Source of the DNA: Paragonimus skrjabini miyazakii
Lineage: Eukaryota > Platyhelminthes > Trematoda > Plagiorchiida > Troglotrematidae
DNA length: 64,000 nucleotides
Assembly (NCBI GenBank): GCA_014338405.1
Contig: JTDE01001973.1
Coordinates: 2,439-66,438, forward strand
Reading direction: 5' to 3'
This document shows, in pieces, positions 36,201 to 43,360 of this stretch. The translations under genes and the position numbers were made by a program. Each line of letters starts with the position of its first letter. Position 1 is the stretch's first letter. The notes beneath the pieces were generated by a model. The model had not been told where the DNA came from. It did no database searches and was given only the letters and a program-made list of their open reading frames with translations.

Positions 36201-38013
36201 AAAAGTGAACGATGACAATGAGACACAACCGCATAAAAGTGGCAAAGTTTTATGTACAGTGAAGTTACCAAGCAAACATAAACAAGGTATACCTGATCAG
36301 TAACGGTCACATGATTAGATTGGAACATACGCAGATTAGGATAACAGGCACATGGAGTCATGCAAACATGCAAACAGCGTATGTGCCCCCACAGCAGAAT
36401 ACTTCACTCTTTTCTATTTCTATGCTTTTACTAACCAAAGTTCATACTAACTTTGTTAGAAGAAACCCATTTGTACAATATCTGACCTTCAACTGGATTT
36501 GCATCAACGACAGAGACAACAAGACCAAACACGGCAAGCGCTTTTCGGGGAACAAAGTTTTCACATTTGAACTCATTCATCCACCTAACTCACTGTGCTG
36601 TATATAATCCACCAAGTAATGTAGGAGAGACAAATCTTGTTTGAACAGTCACTTCTCTTTGGTGAATAATATATGACAATGTGGGTTGGGTGGGTAAGTG
36701 AACTGGCGTGGTTTTGTATCTCAACTGGTAAGGCGTTTGCCACAACTTGACACGTTGTTTCTACCATTGGTCCGAAATCAACATAAGACCAGATATTTTG
36801 AAATTTGGTCTCCTATACTTTACCAAATCTCCCAGCCCACATACCATCAGTTTTGTTTGGCTTATTTTCATAAGTTTGCACTGTATGTAAGCTTCGTTAC
36901 GTAAAGCATGCCGACAAAGAACTGGTATCAACTGCTGTTTGGTGATCGTCATTCCCGATGGCAATTAACACGATGCAGCTGCTGCTGCTGATGTAGAGGT
37001 TGGTGTTGGTAATGATGTAAAATAGTGTGAGTGTGTCAAAATAACAGGCATGTAGTGGAATTTGAATGGATTTTTTGATCATGATTGGCGCTCAGTTTAA
37101 AATCGGTCAAAGTATCTGAGACGTGATTCAATTGACAGGCACCTTTGTCAGGATTTGCAGTGAGTATCTTGTGGTAGCACTTGAGTAGGGCAAAATCAAT
37201 CATGAATGGATTTCGTCAAGATTTTTTACTGTTAAGAACAATCTATTGCACAAATTCTTTAGGGATGATTGTCAGTGTTTCATACTAAAACTTTTGATGA
37301 TTCTATAACAAAGCACCAATGCGCACTTGGACTTTCAATTACATAAGCTGGACCATTTTGAAGTAAATTCACTATAACATTTCTGTCATGGTACCTACCG
37401 AGCTATTTAACACAGCACCCTCCCCAAAGCTTGTTTAGATGAAATGAGTTAAACTGTCAACCTGGGTGAACATTTCTGAACTGAACAAATTCTAGCGCAC
37501 ACTTTAGTCAAAAGGAATAACAAACAATTTTAGATAAAATCAATAGGAATCACTTCAGATAAAGGTTAAAGAACGGCAAAGTATATGCATATTAGCTTAC
37601 TAATGAAATGAAGCTTACGTGAATGGATGTAACTTAGAAACTAGTACTGAACAGTTATTTTTGCTCACAACGAATCAGAAAAACGTCATTACTAAGCCTT
37701 ACATAATAGGCTGAAAATTCATCTTGGTTGACTCTACCAGAGCCTGTAAGTAGGTTATCGACGAATTATTAATAAAGTCGGGACATTGGCACATCGAACA
37801 AATGCTCTTATTTGTTCTCTGTTGACAAGCTATACTGAAGACAAACCATAACTTAAACTGTAAAGTCTAACAATAAACAAGCAAGGACTCATCCAGTCTT
37901 CTTACCCGAACAAAAATCTGCGTGCATTTGTCCCCGAAAAGATAACGTCCTTCGCCCACGCGAATCATTGGGAAAGTTTGTTTGCATGTACATTGCGACA
38001 AGAGGTCACGCAC
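17326..38013 (-). CDS. GAS2-like cytoskeletal linker, C-terminal part (4 exons, 5' end missing)
   Basis: The coding exons read on the minus strand are 38013-37906, 21665-21569, 18805-18483 and 18207-17326. They total 1410 nt, which is 469 codons plus TGA, with matching phases at all three junctions (0, 1, 0). Residues 1-68 form a GAR (Gas2) domain, known to bind microtubules. The conserved blocks QCTC, FPMIRVGEGRY and HVMVRVGGGWDTL are visible. Residues 69-469 are Ser/Thr/Lys/Asn-rich and probably disordered, with an SxIP motif (SLIP, residues 441-444) of the kind that binds EB1 at microtubule plus ends. The wording of the GAR domain is closest to GAS2L1/2/3 and fly Pigs, rather than spectraplakins or GAS2 itself. 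Those proteins link actin, through an N-terminal calponin-homology domain, to microtubules. No such domain was found upstream in this window, so the gene is incomplete here or its CH exons were missed. Confidence 0.85.
18483..18805 (-). CDS. GAS2-like gene, exon encoding first part of disordered tail
   Basis: This 323-nt exon has an acceptor in a long T-rich tract ending ccattttatcag and a donor CTTGAG|gtgatt. Two bases at the start complete the codon begun in the GAR exon, and then 107 codons run to a phase-0 end. The peptide is rich in Ser, Thr and Pro, with a run STSTTTST and the basic-proline stretch KRSPPR. There is no recognised fold. It sits where GAS2L proteins have a long unstructured linker after the GAR domain. 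The reading frame stays open past the acceptor to about 18863, so the exact 5' edge rests on phase agreement with the preceding exon and on the pyrimidine tract. Confidence 0.78.
19950..20070 (+). repeat. dispersed repeat, copy 1
   Basis: The blocks GGTTTAATGAAGTC, TTCGACCT and GGGTTATCGATTGAAGT, then AACAGTCAG and GGCAACCAG, align without large gaps to 60806-60935. Both copies are followed within about 60 nt by a family A SINE-like head. No protein family was recognised. Confidence 0.55.
20115..20260 (+). repeat. SINE-like element, family A, strongly decayed
   Basis: The tail agactcgagtctagtgcttc followed by ttttcgaaag is almost identical to the other family A copies. The GTATGCACTACTAATTGGCT segment matches the middle of the unit. 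The tRNA-like head is barely recognisable. It lies inside an intron of the GAS2-like gene and just downstream of the dispersed repeat at 19950-20070. Confidence 0.6.
21569..21665 (-). CDS. GAS2-like gene, exon encoding second half of GAR domain
   Basis: This 97-nt exon follows the acceptor tgtctacctcgtacag and ends at the donor CCTC|gtgagt. It encodes ILRSHVMVRVGGGWDTL, the most conserved block of the GAR domain, then a helix ending DECRKTNP. Family members usually have DPCR here, so the Pro is replaced by Glu, but the Cys and Arg are kept. The exon starts in phase 0, matching the end of the 37906-38013 exon. It ends with one leftover base, which the 18805 exon completes with CG to give proline. 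The surrounding intron sequence has no open frame continuing this reading, which supports the short exon. Confidence 0.9.
25790..25858 (-). CDS. candidate alternative first exon inside the GAR-splitting intron
   Basis: An ATG at 25858 opens 23 codons (MILEPFLSEITKTTTELLM...) with coding-like codon use, ending at AAGCG|gtaaga. It lies on the same strand as the GAS2-like gene, and its phase-0 end matches the phase-0 start of the 21569-21665 exon. It could begin a short isoform carrying only the second half of the GAR domain and the SxIP tail. The stretch upstream has stops in frame and no good pyrimidine-rich acceptor, which favours a first exon over a cassette. The Kozak context is weak, and chance cannot be excluded. 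Confidence 0.3.
26031..26130 (+). CDS. candidate exon, unknown protein
   Basis: After a T-rich acceptor (gtgtgtatttttag), 100 nt read as LDRFYQNDRSTNPCTGSEEA, then VCYIDPLCNRLVQ in one open frame, with Cys and aromatic residues as in a secreted or zinc-binding segment. The donor TTCAA|gtaatc is acceptable but weak. The minus strand is also partly open. No family recognised. Confidence 0.22.
26860..26935 (-). repeat. possible tRNA-derived repeat head
   Basis: On the minus strand, TACCATAGTGGTCCCCACC followed by CTGGTTCGACCCCACCG gives an A-box-like and a perfect B-box-like sequence (GGTTCGACCCC) at tRNA-like spacing. No second copy was found in the window. Confidence 0.35.
28946..29410 (-). 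pseudogene. pol: Gypsy integrase C-terminal region
   Basis: In two frames the sequence gives SPFELMYEHVPRMPVDQEVD and then, from 29305, KVKYRDRLSPGARG, TWRRPYVVADRPGPGYLIKN and EHRVHRSQLCKQY. This is the SH3-like C-terminal domain of Gypsy integrases, where a K(L/F)...W.GP(Y/F).V......Y.I..........VH...L pattern is normal. Here the W.GP is W.RP. It ends in a stop at 28946. No LTR start could be recognised immediately after it. Confidence 0.75.
29410..30166 (-). pseudogene. pol: Gypsy integrase zinc domain and catalytic core
   Basis: The H2C2 zinc domain is visible as ECHQLAHTGCHRTYE and, after a stop, YVLACQQCQ. The core follows as LDVIGPFPET...WIEAAAI, ILTDLGPCFESEEFW and YHLQLNGLTKRTNRTIKE. 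Of the D,D-35-E triad the first two Asp are kept (LDVIG and ILTDLG). The Glu of the usual NGLVER block is replaced by Lys (NGLTKR). This alone would abolish integration. A stop after TIKE and a frameshift near 29500 lead into LLAHRCSPQGTTKKSPFELM, the usual continuation. Confidence 0.85.
30227..30755 (-). pseudogene. pol: Gypsy RNase H
   Basis: Starting at about 30755 with FDVGTVIQKLM (end of the RT connection), the frame reads FVVVTDASDVGIGVVL, then VEYSRHVLTPAEQNYSTTEE, AIVWVMENWRPYL and FQVETDHKPLE. These are the four RNase H blocks with the catalytic TDASD, Glu and DH residues still present. Stops interrupt it before FVVV, before AIVW and after PLE. It ends with LQEYDFPICHAAGKMNYVLD, the usual RNase H to integrase junction. 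The preceding RT palm and fingers are missing. Confidence 0.82.
30759..30910 (+). mobile_element. reversed Gypsy fragment (RT connection joined to RNase H)
   Basis: Within the minus-strand Gypsy remnant, this plus-strand block reads RMLRRFLGRVGFYRGPLKTF and NELASPL, the RT connection (LRRFLGL.GYYRRFI..F...A.PL). It then jumps directly to AIVWVMEKWRPYL, the middle of RNase H, skipping about 65 residues. The last 70 nt (30841-30910) are a close inverted copy of 30478-30547, with a handful of differences, so the two arms form a hairpin with a 293-nt loop. Because both arms hold the same RNase H segment, this is an extra copy inserted backwards, not a simple inversion. Confidence 0.8.
30925..31265 (-). 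pseudogene. pol: Gypsy aspartic protease C-terminal part and Pol link
   Basis: The frame from 31265 includes VTGLAQFQFGINGHVVKQPF and ILGTDFLDH...MIDCMHGKL, the C-terminal half of a retroviral-type aspartic protease (the ILG.DFL block). The catalytic D-S/T-G triplet that should precede it is lost in the Gag-protease deletion. After a stop at about 30990, the same frame continues RLLNEMIRKFRKLFTTGQDP, the link that normally leads into the reverse transcriptase, and is cut off at about 30920 next to the reversed fragment. Confidence 0.75.
31235..31375 (-). pseudogene. gag: Gypsy Gag, N-terminal fragment
   Basis: An ATG at 31375 opens MKISWSQLFEDEDVRSFLED and continues DFKDVAEMVRKEL before stopping near 31235. 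The acidic, helical start just after the presumed LTR and primer-binding site fits the N-terminus of a Gypsy Gag. Capsid and nucleocapsid parts, including any zinc knuckle, are absent. The frame runs straight into protease sequence in another frame at about 31260, so a large internal deletion joined the two genes. Confidence 0.6.
31376..31620 (-). repeat. possible 5' LTR and primer-binding site of the Gypsy element
   Basis: Directly upstream of the Gag ATG lies TAGTGCCGTGGCCAGAATAG, in the position of a tRNA primer-binding site. Above it are a TATAAAATTG box (31491-31500) and a TTTAAAAGG motif near 31570, compatible with LTR promoter elements. No second copy was found on the 3' side, so the LTR call rests on position only and the outer border at about 31620 is a guess. 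Confidence 0.35.
33600..33700 (+). repeat. tRNA-derived SINE-like element, family B
   Basis: TCGTAGCTCACCTGGTATAG is a good tRNA A-box region, and GTTGGTTCGAAACCAGCC is a classical T-arm with B box GGTTCGAAACC. The anticodon-loop region and 3' stem do not form a proper tRNA, and the sequence runs on as a T-rich tail. A related, more decayed copy is at 36699-36785. Confidence 0.65.
36699..36785 (+). repeat. tRNA-derived SINE-like element, family B, decayed
   Basis: GTGAACTGGCGTGGTTTTGT, ATCTCAACTGGTAAGGCGTT and CATTGGTCCGAAATCAAC follow the order of the 33600 copy, with A box and a mutated B box. It lies in the GAR-splitting intron. Confidence 0.5.
36976..36991. repeat. short (CTG)n tract
   Basis: AGCTGCTGCTGCTGAT, four CTG units in a non-coding intron of the GAS2-like gene. 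Confidence 0.7.
37906..38013 (-). CDS. GAS2-like gene, exon encoding first half of GAR domain
   Basis: This 108-nt exon is exactly 36 codons, phase 0 at both ends. Its acceptor is a clean pyrimidine tract ending ttttgttccag, and its donor is CGG|gtaaga. The peptide starts VRDLLSQCTC and continues FPMIRVGEGRY...FVR, which is the first half of a GAR domain. It includes the Cys-x-Cys pair (residues 8 and 10) that helps hold zinc in this fold, and the Gly-rich turn before the core. The family usually has YR(V/I/L)G after EGRY; here it is YLFG. The domain breaks exactly at FVR|ILR. The other half lies about 16.2 kb downstream, at 21569-21665. Confidence 0.88.
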
Positions 38014-40114
38014 CTGGAACAAAACGGGTAGAAGATGGGCGATGTCAGTAGTGAATACTGGCTGGAAATCGATTTACATAGAAAGAGTTGAGTAGGAATA
38101 GAGGACAAAAATAAAACTGAATCTAATTGTTTCGACTGTACATATTATGATGAGATTCGGATTTTTGGACATCTTCGTGATGATTACAAATCACGGCTTT
38201 TTTAATGATAGAGAAAGCTCTCAAAATGTTGCATAATAATGTTTATCTGGTGTAACGTTGTGTCCCATGTTTGACTTTACATCGCGGTCTTCCTCAAAGC
38301 AAGCAGAAAACTGTGTAATTTGAATAACATGTGTATACTTGTCTGGGGACAAAATGAGTGGCAAACGAAGCCCATAAAACCAACGGAATCAGCAACAAAT
38401 GAATTGATGATAAGAAAACAAAACGTTAAAATAAGATATGAAAAGATTTCGGTAGCGTCCGTTTTTTGACACACTGGTGGACAGCATCAAATGTTGATGA
38501 CACAATTCGGTGCATATTACTGCAACAATATAGTTTATAGAACTGATGTCACCCATTTCAGCTTCCTATCGAACCTTTCAATGTTTCTAGTCGGCAACAC
38601 GTATTTTACAATCTCAACCAAGAATTGAGAAGCCGGTAAAGACCAAGCCTGATGCCAGTTTATTAATGAGCTGTTCATCAAATTGTTCTTACTATACTGG
38701 CTCAGTAGGGACAAACCAGGCAAAGGATGGTTAGTAGCAAGGCTAAACTGAACAACACAGTGACGTTACTCCCCATAAAGTGAGATTAGTTTTTACAAGC
38801 GCACTACGTGAGACCTTCAGTGTAATCATATACGACCATTGCTTCCCAAATACAGGCTGTCAGACTCAATCTGTAGTATGACTTGAACAAAATATTAACC
38901 TTGTGGGGCATAACTGTGATGAAACTTTAATGGAGTTTCACACGCACATGTCAGTATCTCGACTGACCAAACTGATATTTAGAAGGAAATATTTGTTTGT
39001 AAAACTTCGACCCCTTCGATTCAATAGGGAAGGCGTTCGCTTTGAACAACGTCTGAATTGTTCAACTAATCCAATCAGAAGTTGCGTTATAATTTAGTGC
39101 TACGCGTTCAATAAAACGAGTATCATGAAACAGAATGAATAAGCGAGCCGTCTTGTAAAGATTGAATGACTGTGTAAATGTGATCAGCTGCTTGATGATG
39201 ATGGATTCATGACTTTAGTGTTAAGTTTGGAATTTTATCGTCTACGTTCGAGAATAAACGACCCATTTCAGCTGTTGAAGTGTCAGAAGTAGCTACTTAG
39301 TCCTCATAATACTGATGTTAATACAAACAGAAATAAACACAGAATTATGTTAACCACGTGAGCTGCTGGGCCAACAAGGAAGGAAACAAATCAAATGAAC
39401 TTCACACGTCCTCTTTTCCAGAAAATTTCATCACAATGTTAAAACCATTTATCTATGGCTGATGGTGGACGCTACGGCTTCAGATGATACAAGCTGTCCC
39501 CGTCTTTTATCTGTCCATCATACCACAGTTGTCGCCTCCGTGCTGACCAGACCCTCAGGCTAACAAACACATTATGTGCACGCATTAAGAACTCAACTTA
39601 TTCAAAAGTACGATGACACAACTTTGAGAGACGGGATTATAATGTGGTGCTTTGGCGTATACGGGGTACACGTGCTACGGGGACCCCAAACTAGTGATCT
39701 TTTATCTCAGTAACCAAGGTAGAAGCTTGTAACAGCTGTTGTGCAGTGCACTTCCGTTGATGATAAAATACGTGACAGGTCTAGCTAGACTTCATCCATC
39801 TTCGTACTAAAGAGCAGGTCGCAGAGATGCTCGTTCGTTTAAAATAATAAACGGTTTTTCTTGCATCGATTCGGGATGTGCCAGCACAACGGAGTATCAA
39901 GATTGTGTGATTTATGACAAAATCATTGTAAAGCCCATTTAGAAATGAGATTTTAGAACACAAAAATTAAACACCCATAAGCCCTATTGCTGACCACAAC
40001 ACCATCACAATTTGACCAAGTTGGTCAACCGTATAATCAAACGGTCGGCAGAACAAACTAGTGATTTATGACCTTGTCAGTAAACTCAGACAATTGATAT
40101 TATTTGATGGGTAA
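38014..40114. other. upstream intron or flank of the GAS2-like gene, nothing recognised
   Basis: Searched on the minus strand for calponin-homology exons without success. A weak open block with donor gtaaga near 38695-38760 reads LATNHPLPGLSLLSQY, but ends in the wrong phase to join the GAR exon. Confidence 0.4.
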
Positions 40115-40325
40115 ATGTTTCTTTGTCTTGATGTACCCTTTCCATTTACCATGGTACCGGTTAAACACGATGCCGGTCCTTTTGAAGCGTTATTGAAAAT
40201 TAGTTACTTTGTTGGTGCACGTGCTAATTTATTGCCTAACGAAGGTGTACCTCGTATTGAATTTAGAGTGCACTCAGTCTTCGTAATATTCAGCACAATA
40301 TATTTACATATTGCACAATAAAACC
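40115..40325 (+). pseudogene. coding-like stretch upstream of a Penelope-like RT remnant
   Basis: An open frame here has coding-like codon use and a peptide including VPVKHDAGPFEALLKISYF and EGVPRIEFRVHS. It immediately precedes the recognisable reverse transcriptase remnant on the same strand and may be its degraded N-terminal part, but I cannot align it with known Penelope-like RT motifs. It could also be an unrelated exon. Confidence 0.3.
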
Positions 40326-40337
40326 GATTGTAGAGCA

Positions 40338-40845
40338 GTGAGTTCCCCTTTCACTCGGATATCTGGAAGAACAGGTTATGGATGAGTTTACTTGCCATTC
40401 ACAAGTCTGGTGGCAGTACGTAAATGATACATTTGTGTTAATGAAACGGGCTGCTTGCAATCCGTTCTCGCAATTTCTTAACCCACAGTGCAACAGCATT
40501 GTGCTCATGTTTGAAGCTGTAACTGAGGGATACTCACTTGATTTTCCAGACTGACAGGTGAAAGCTGATGATCAGCAGAAGTTCGAGGTTTCTGTATGTT
40601 TTAAATCAACCCATTCTTGTCATTATCCCAACTTCAACTCGGTGCATCCACTCGGTGTGGAGATAACAGTCTTTCGACATTTTAGCAACAGAGTTAATAG
40701 GATTAGCACCAGTGAACTCTTCAAAACAACAGAGGTTTCTCAGAATAAAAAGGTGTTATCCGCCCACCAAAACCCAAATGCTTCATCAAAGACGTTTGAA
40801 CACACGTTGGCAAGCGTGGAGAGAAGAAAGACTAGATCTACCTAG
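40338..40845 (+). mobile_element. Penelope-like element remnant: reverse transcriptase
   Basis: The frame reads VPLSLGYLEEQVMDEF (the SPLSP...FME region before the active site), then WWQYVNDTFVLMKR, which is RT motif C. The catalytic YVDD is changed to YVND, so the copy lacks one catalytic Asp. It continues with FLNPQCNSI, the degraded LPFLD block (LDFPD, followed by TGA), and FEVSVCFKSTHSCHYPNFNS with HPLGVEI...NRVNRI. These last blocks match the VYRKPTHSG.Y..FNSNHP..VK segment typical of Penelope-like RTs. In-frame stops occur just before VPLS and after FPD. No endonuclease was recognised before or after the nearby scaffold gap. Confidence 0.8.
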
Positions 40846-41069
40846 TGTACTGAGAAAACAGCCTATCATAAGCGAATAGGCGAAAAACTTCGCTCCGTTC
40901 ATTGTGACTACACCACCTGGACAGTATTTCGGTCAGCTGGCACGTTAAAACGATCAGACAAACTGTGTTTACAAAGTCAACTGCAGTGATTACAGTGTTA
41001 GTTGCATGGGAGAGAGACAGGTAGTTAAAAGTACGTATGCGCAAAAAATGCATGTCAGCTTCAGAAGCT

Positions 41070-41169
41070 NNNNNNNNNNNNNNNNNNNNNNNNNNNNNNN
41101 NNNNNNNNNNNNNNNNNNNNNNNNNNNNNNNNNNNNNNNNNNNNNNNNNNNNNNNNNNNNNNNNNNNNN
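41070..41169. other. 100-N scaffold gap
   Basis: Exactly 100 undetermined bases, the usual placeholder for a gap of unknown size in a scaffold. Any open frame crossing it (for example minus strand 40838-41431) is artificial across the Ns. True distance and content here are unknown. Confidence 0.99.
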
Positions 41170-42876
41170 GAACTATAACGTGTGTTTTGACCAAACTAAG
41201 GTGATTCATAGGGGTTAGTCTTCTGATTCGGAACGATGCTGTGTTAAAGCTCTTATCATTCACATTCAACAGGCAAGTATCAACTTCTGTCAGCAAATTC
41301 CTGTCTACATGATAAATAACACCACATAGATGCTCCTTGACTGCACATGTCGCGCACCGACCTACTGGGCAACAGATCAAGCCGATCCGTTCAGACGCAA
41401 TACAAATCGACCTAACTTTGGTAAACCCCACATGACCTCTATTCCCTGGTTGATATAATTTCGATTACAACACTCTTGAGAAAGGTCACCAAAGGTGATT
41501 GAACCATGAGACAAAAACGTGCTCGTATCATTATGCCCTTTTCAGTCAATTTATTAAAAACATGTTTAGCACGACTCCCAGTTGTTTGACTTCATTCGTA
41601 CTAAATTTGGTATAAAAGGACGGCATTTGTTGTCATTTGCAAGCCGGTTTCTAATCGCATTACGACGACTTCTGCTACACACCAATTTCGCTAAGTTCAA
41701 ATGGAGCCCAAAGGCAGGTTGCCAGAAATCAGGAAAATCCGCTTGTGTAAACAACTGTGTTTAGTTATTTTTTTGTATTTTGTGTACAGCACAGTAATTC
41801 GCACATTTTCTACCATTCAGTCTACACCGGAAAAAGGATGCTAGTGGATCATGTGATATTCCGTAGGCAAAAATGTTATTTTTGCCAGCTTCATACCTCC
41901 AAAAATTATCTACAAAACAAACGAATTGGCTCTGTTGAAATAAAATTCAGAACCTGGCAGAAGACAGTTTCCTTAGTGAATGTTCCGGTCAGATCTATCT
42001 GAACTCACGATGTATAAACGAGGAGACTCAATGATCGATCGATCAGTGATGCTTCTTTTTTGGATATGCGAATACCGCTCGTCCTGTTTGGTTGTGTGGT
42101 TTTATTTAAGTGAACCAAACGGTAGTCGAAGAATCGATATGCATTGCTTCTTTACGAGATTTAAGTAAATCACAAGCTGTATGTACATGTGCGCACGCAG
42201 GACGTGATGAGCGGCAAGCGTACACGAAATCGCCCGAAGAAATGTGCACCTTAACGTGACCAAAGTCAGTTTAATTTCGGAACTAATTGGGTGTGTCACA
42301 AAGTTCAATGAGACTGCCCAAACTCAGCCTTGACACAAGCAAACCGAAACGGTAAGACAGTGGGTACTATCTACTTAACACTCCGCGGCTAAACACGTCT
42401 TGTTTGCCTGAACAGACAAGAACTGACAGAGCGGTTCACGCAGACAATGAATGAAAACTTTTCTCGACTAATTTGTCACTCTTGTTTACTTCTTTTAAGA
42501 GACAACTGCACAAATACTCCCACAATTTGCCTCCGGAGTGAATGGAAGCAATCATTTTTCCAGATGTTTCAAAAGCAGTGCAATACAATTTTTGAGCACA
42601 CTTGAAGTTCTTAGTAGTCCGCAAACAATTACCTTGAGCGATTTGTTTTTAGAGCTAAACAGACGGCTCAGATAAATTGGTCTCTTATTTACTGACTGGG
42701 AGGGGACCAGTGAAGGCGAATAATGAGGGAAGGTCACAGTTCCTAAAGTATTAGCTTGAACAGGCCAGGAGTTATATACAATAAAGGCCATCGGTGTGAT
42801 TGAGTGCAGCGGTGTTTTATTGGGGGGGACTTATTCCATAGCAAATTTGAACAAACCTCATACCCTGAAGACTTAC

Positions 42877-42978
42877 CTGCCGAACTAATTCCCTCGTTAG
42901 GGATGTCAAACACTCAATATAAGTAATATTCATGCCATGAATCAATTTCATGTAAAAAATCAACAGAACATATGTCCA
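42877..42978 (-). CDS. candidate exon, possibly upstream part of the GAS2-like gene
   Basis: This 102-nt open block (34 codons, phase 0 at both ends) lies between an acceptor in the pyrimidine-rich tract ...gttggtcttgaaaag and a consensus donor CGGCAG|gtaagt. Its phase fits directly onto the GAR exon 4.9 kb downstream. The peptide ends in SLTRELVRQ. The first half is hydrophobic (WTYVLLIFYM), not typical of the linker before a GAR domain. A shorter form starting after tatattgag is also possible. There is no similarity to a calponin-homology domain. Support is the strong donor, strand, order and phase only. Confidence 0.3.
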
Positions 42979-43254
42979 CTTTTCAAGACCAACAAAACAG
43001 AGACTGCCAGCTAATATTTTTTTACAATAAATGTACGATAAAATTGGTCGATATAATACTTATCCACCAGTGTTCTATTGAAATTGTGACTGCCTAAATT
43101 AGCAGGGAACATTTGCAATTCAGCAAAAAACATCCCGGTTTAAACGAGGGTGGCGGTATTAACGTTACAACTAAATTTTCCAAATTTGTTATTCTGAAAT
43201 CACTTTTCCATTAGTTTAATTACTGCCTCATTATCTCCTTTAATCCACCGACAA

Positions 43255-43360
43255 ACTCATTCTGCTAAATAGTTCACAAGGAATTGGTCACAGGATGACG
43301 GCTGGGAGTCAAACCCACCAGAACCGGATTTGTCAACACATACCGTCGTATCACAAGTTG
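43255..43360 (-). repeat. possible tRNA-derived repeat head
   Basis: On the minus strand, TTGTGATACGACGGTATGTG precedes TGGGTTTGACTCCCAGC, a B-box T-arm with paired stems. The upstream half is degenerate. It is likely another SINE type. Confidence 0.35.

Larger units (their letters stand above)
21666..37905 (-). other. 16.2-kb intron splitting the GAR domain
   Basis: The intron begins with gtaaga at 37905 and ends with cag at 21666, between the two halves of one domain, so its borders are secure. It holds a Ty3/Gypsy wreck (28946-31620), tRNA-derived SINE-like units (26860-26935, 33612-33700, 36699-36785) and a few coding-like patches listed separately. Outside these, 21700-25700, 27000-28750, 31700-33580 and 34050-36650 show nothing I recognise. 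Confidence 0.75.

Noticed and set aside
17326..38013. Spectraplakin (MACF/shot) C-terminus instead of GAS2-like
   Set aside because: Spectraplakins have EF-hands directly before GAR and read VALDEFLVKNDPC; here GGGWDTLNHFLAKYDEC and FPMIRV are the GAS2L wording. EF-hands were not seen, though upstream exons are incomplete.
40838..41431. 197-codon minus-strand frame
   Set aside because: It runs through 100 Ns; the two real halves carry no family motif, although the Cys-rich part (41200-41431) is mildly curious.
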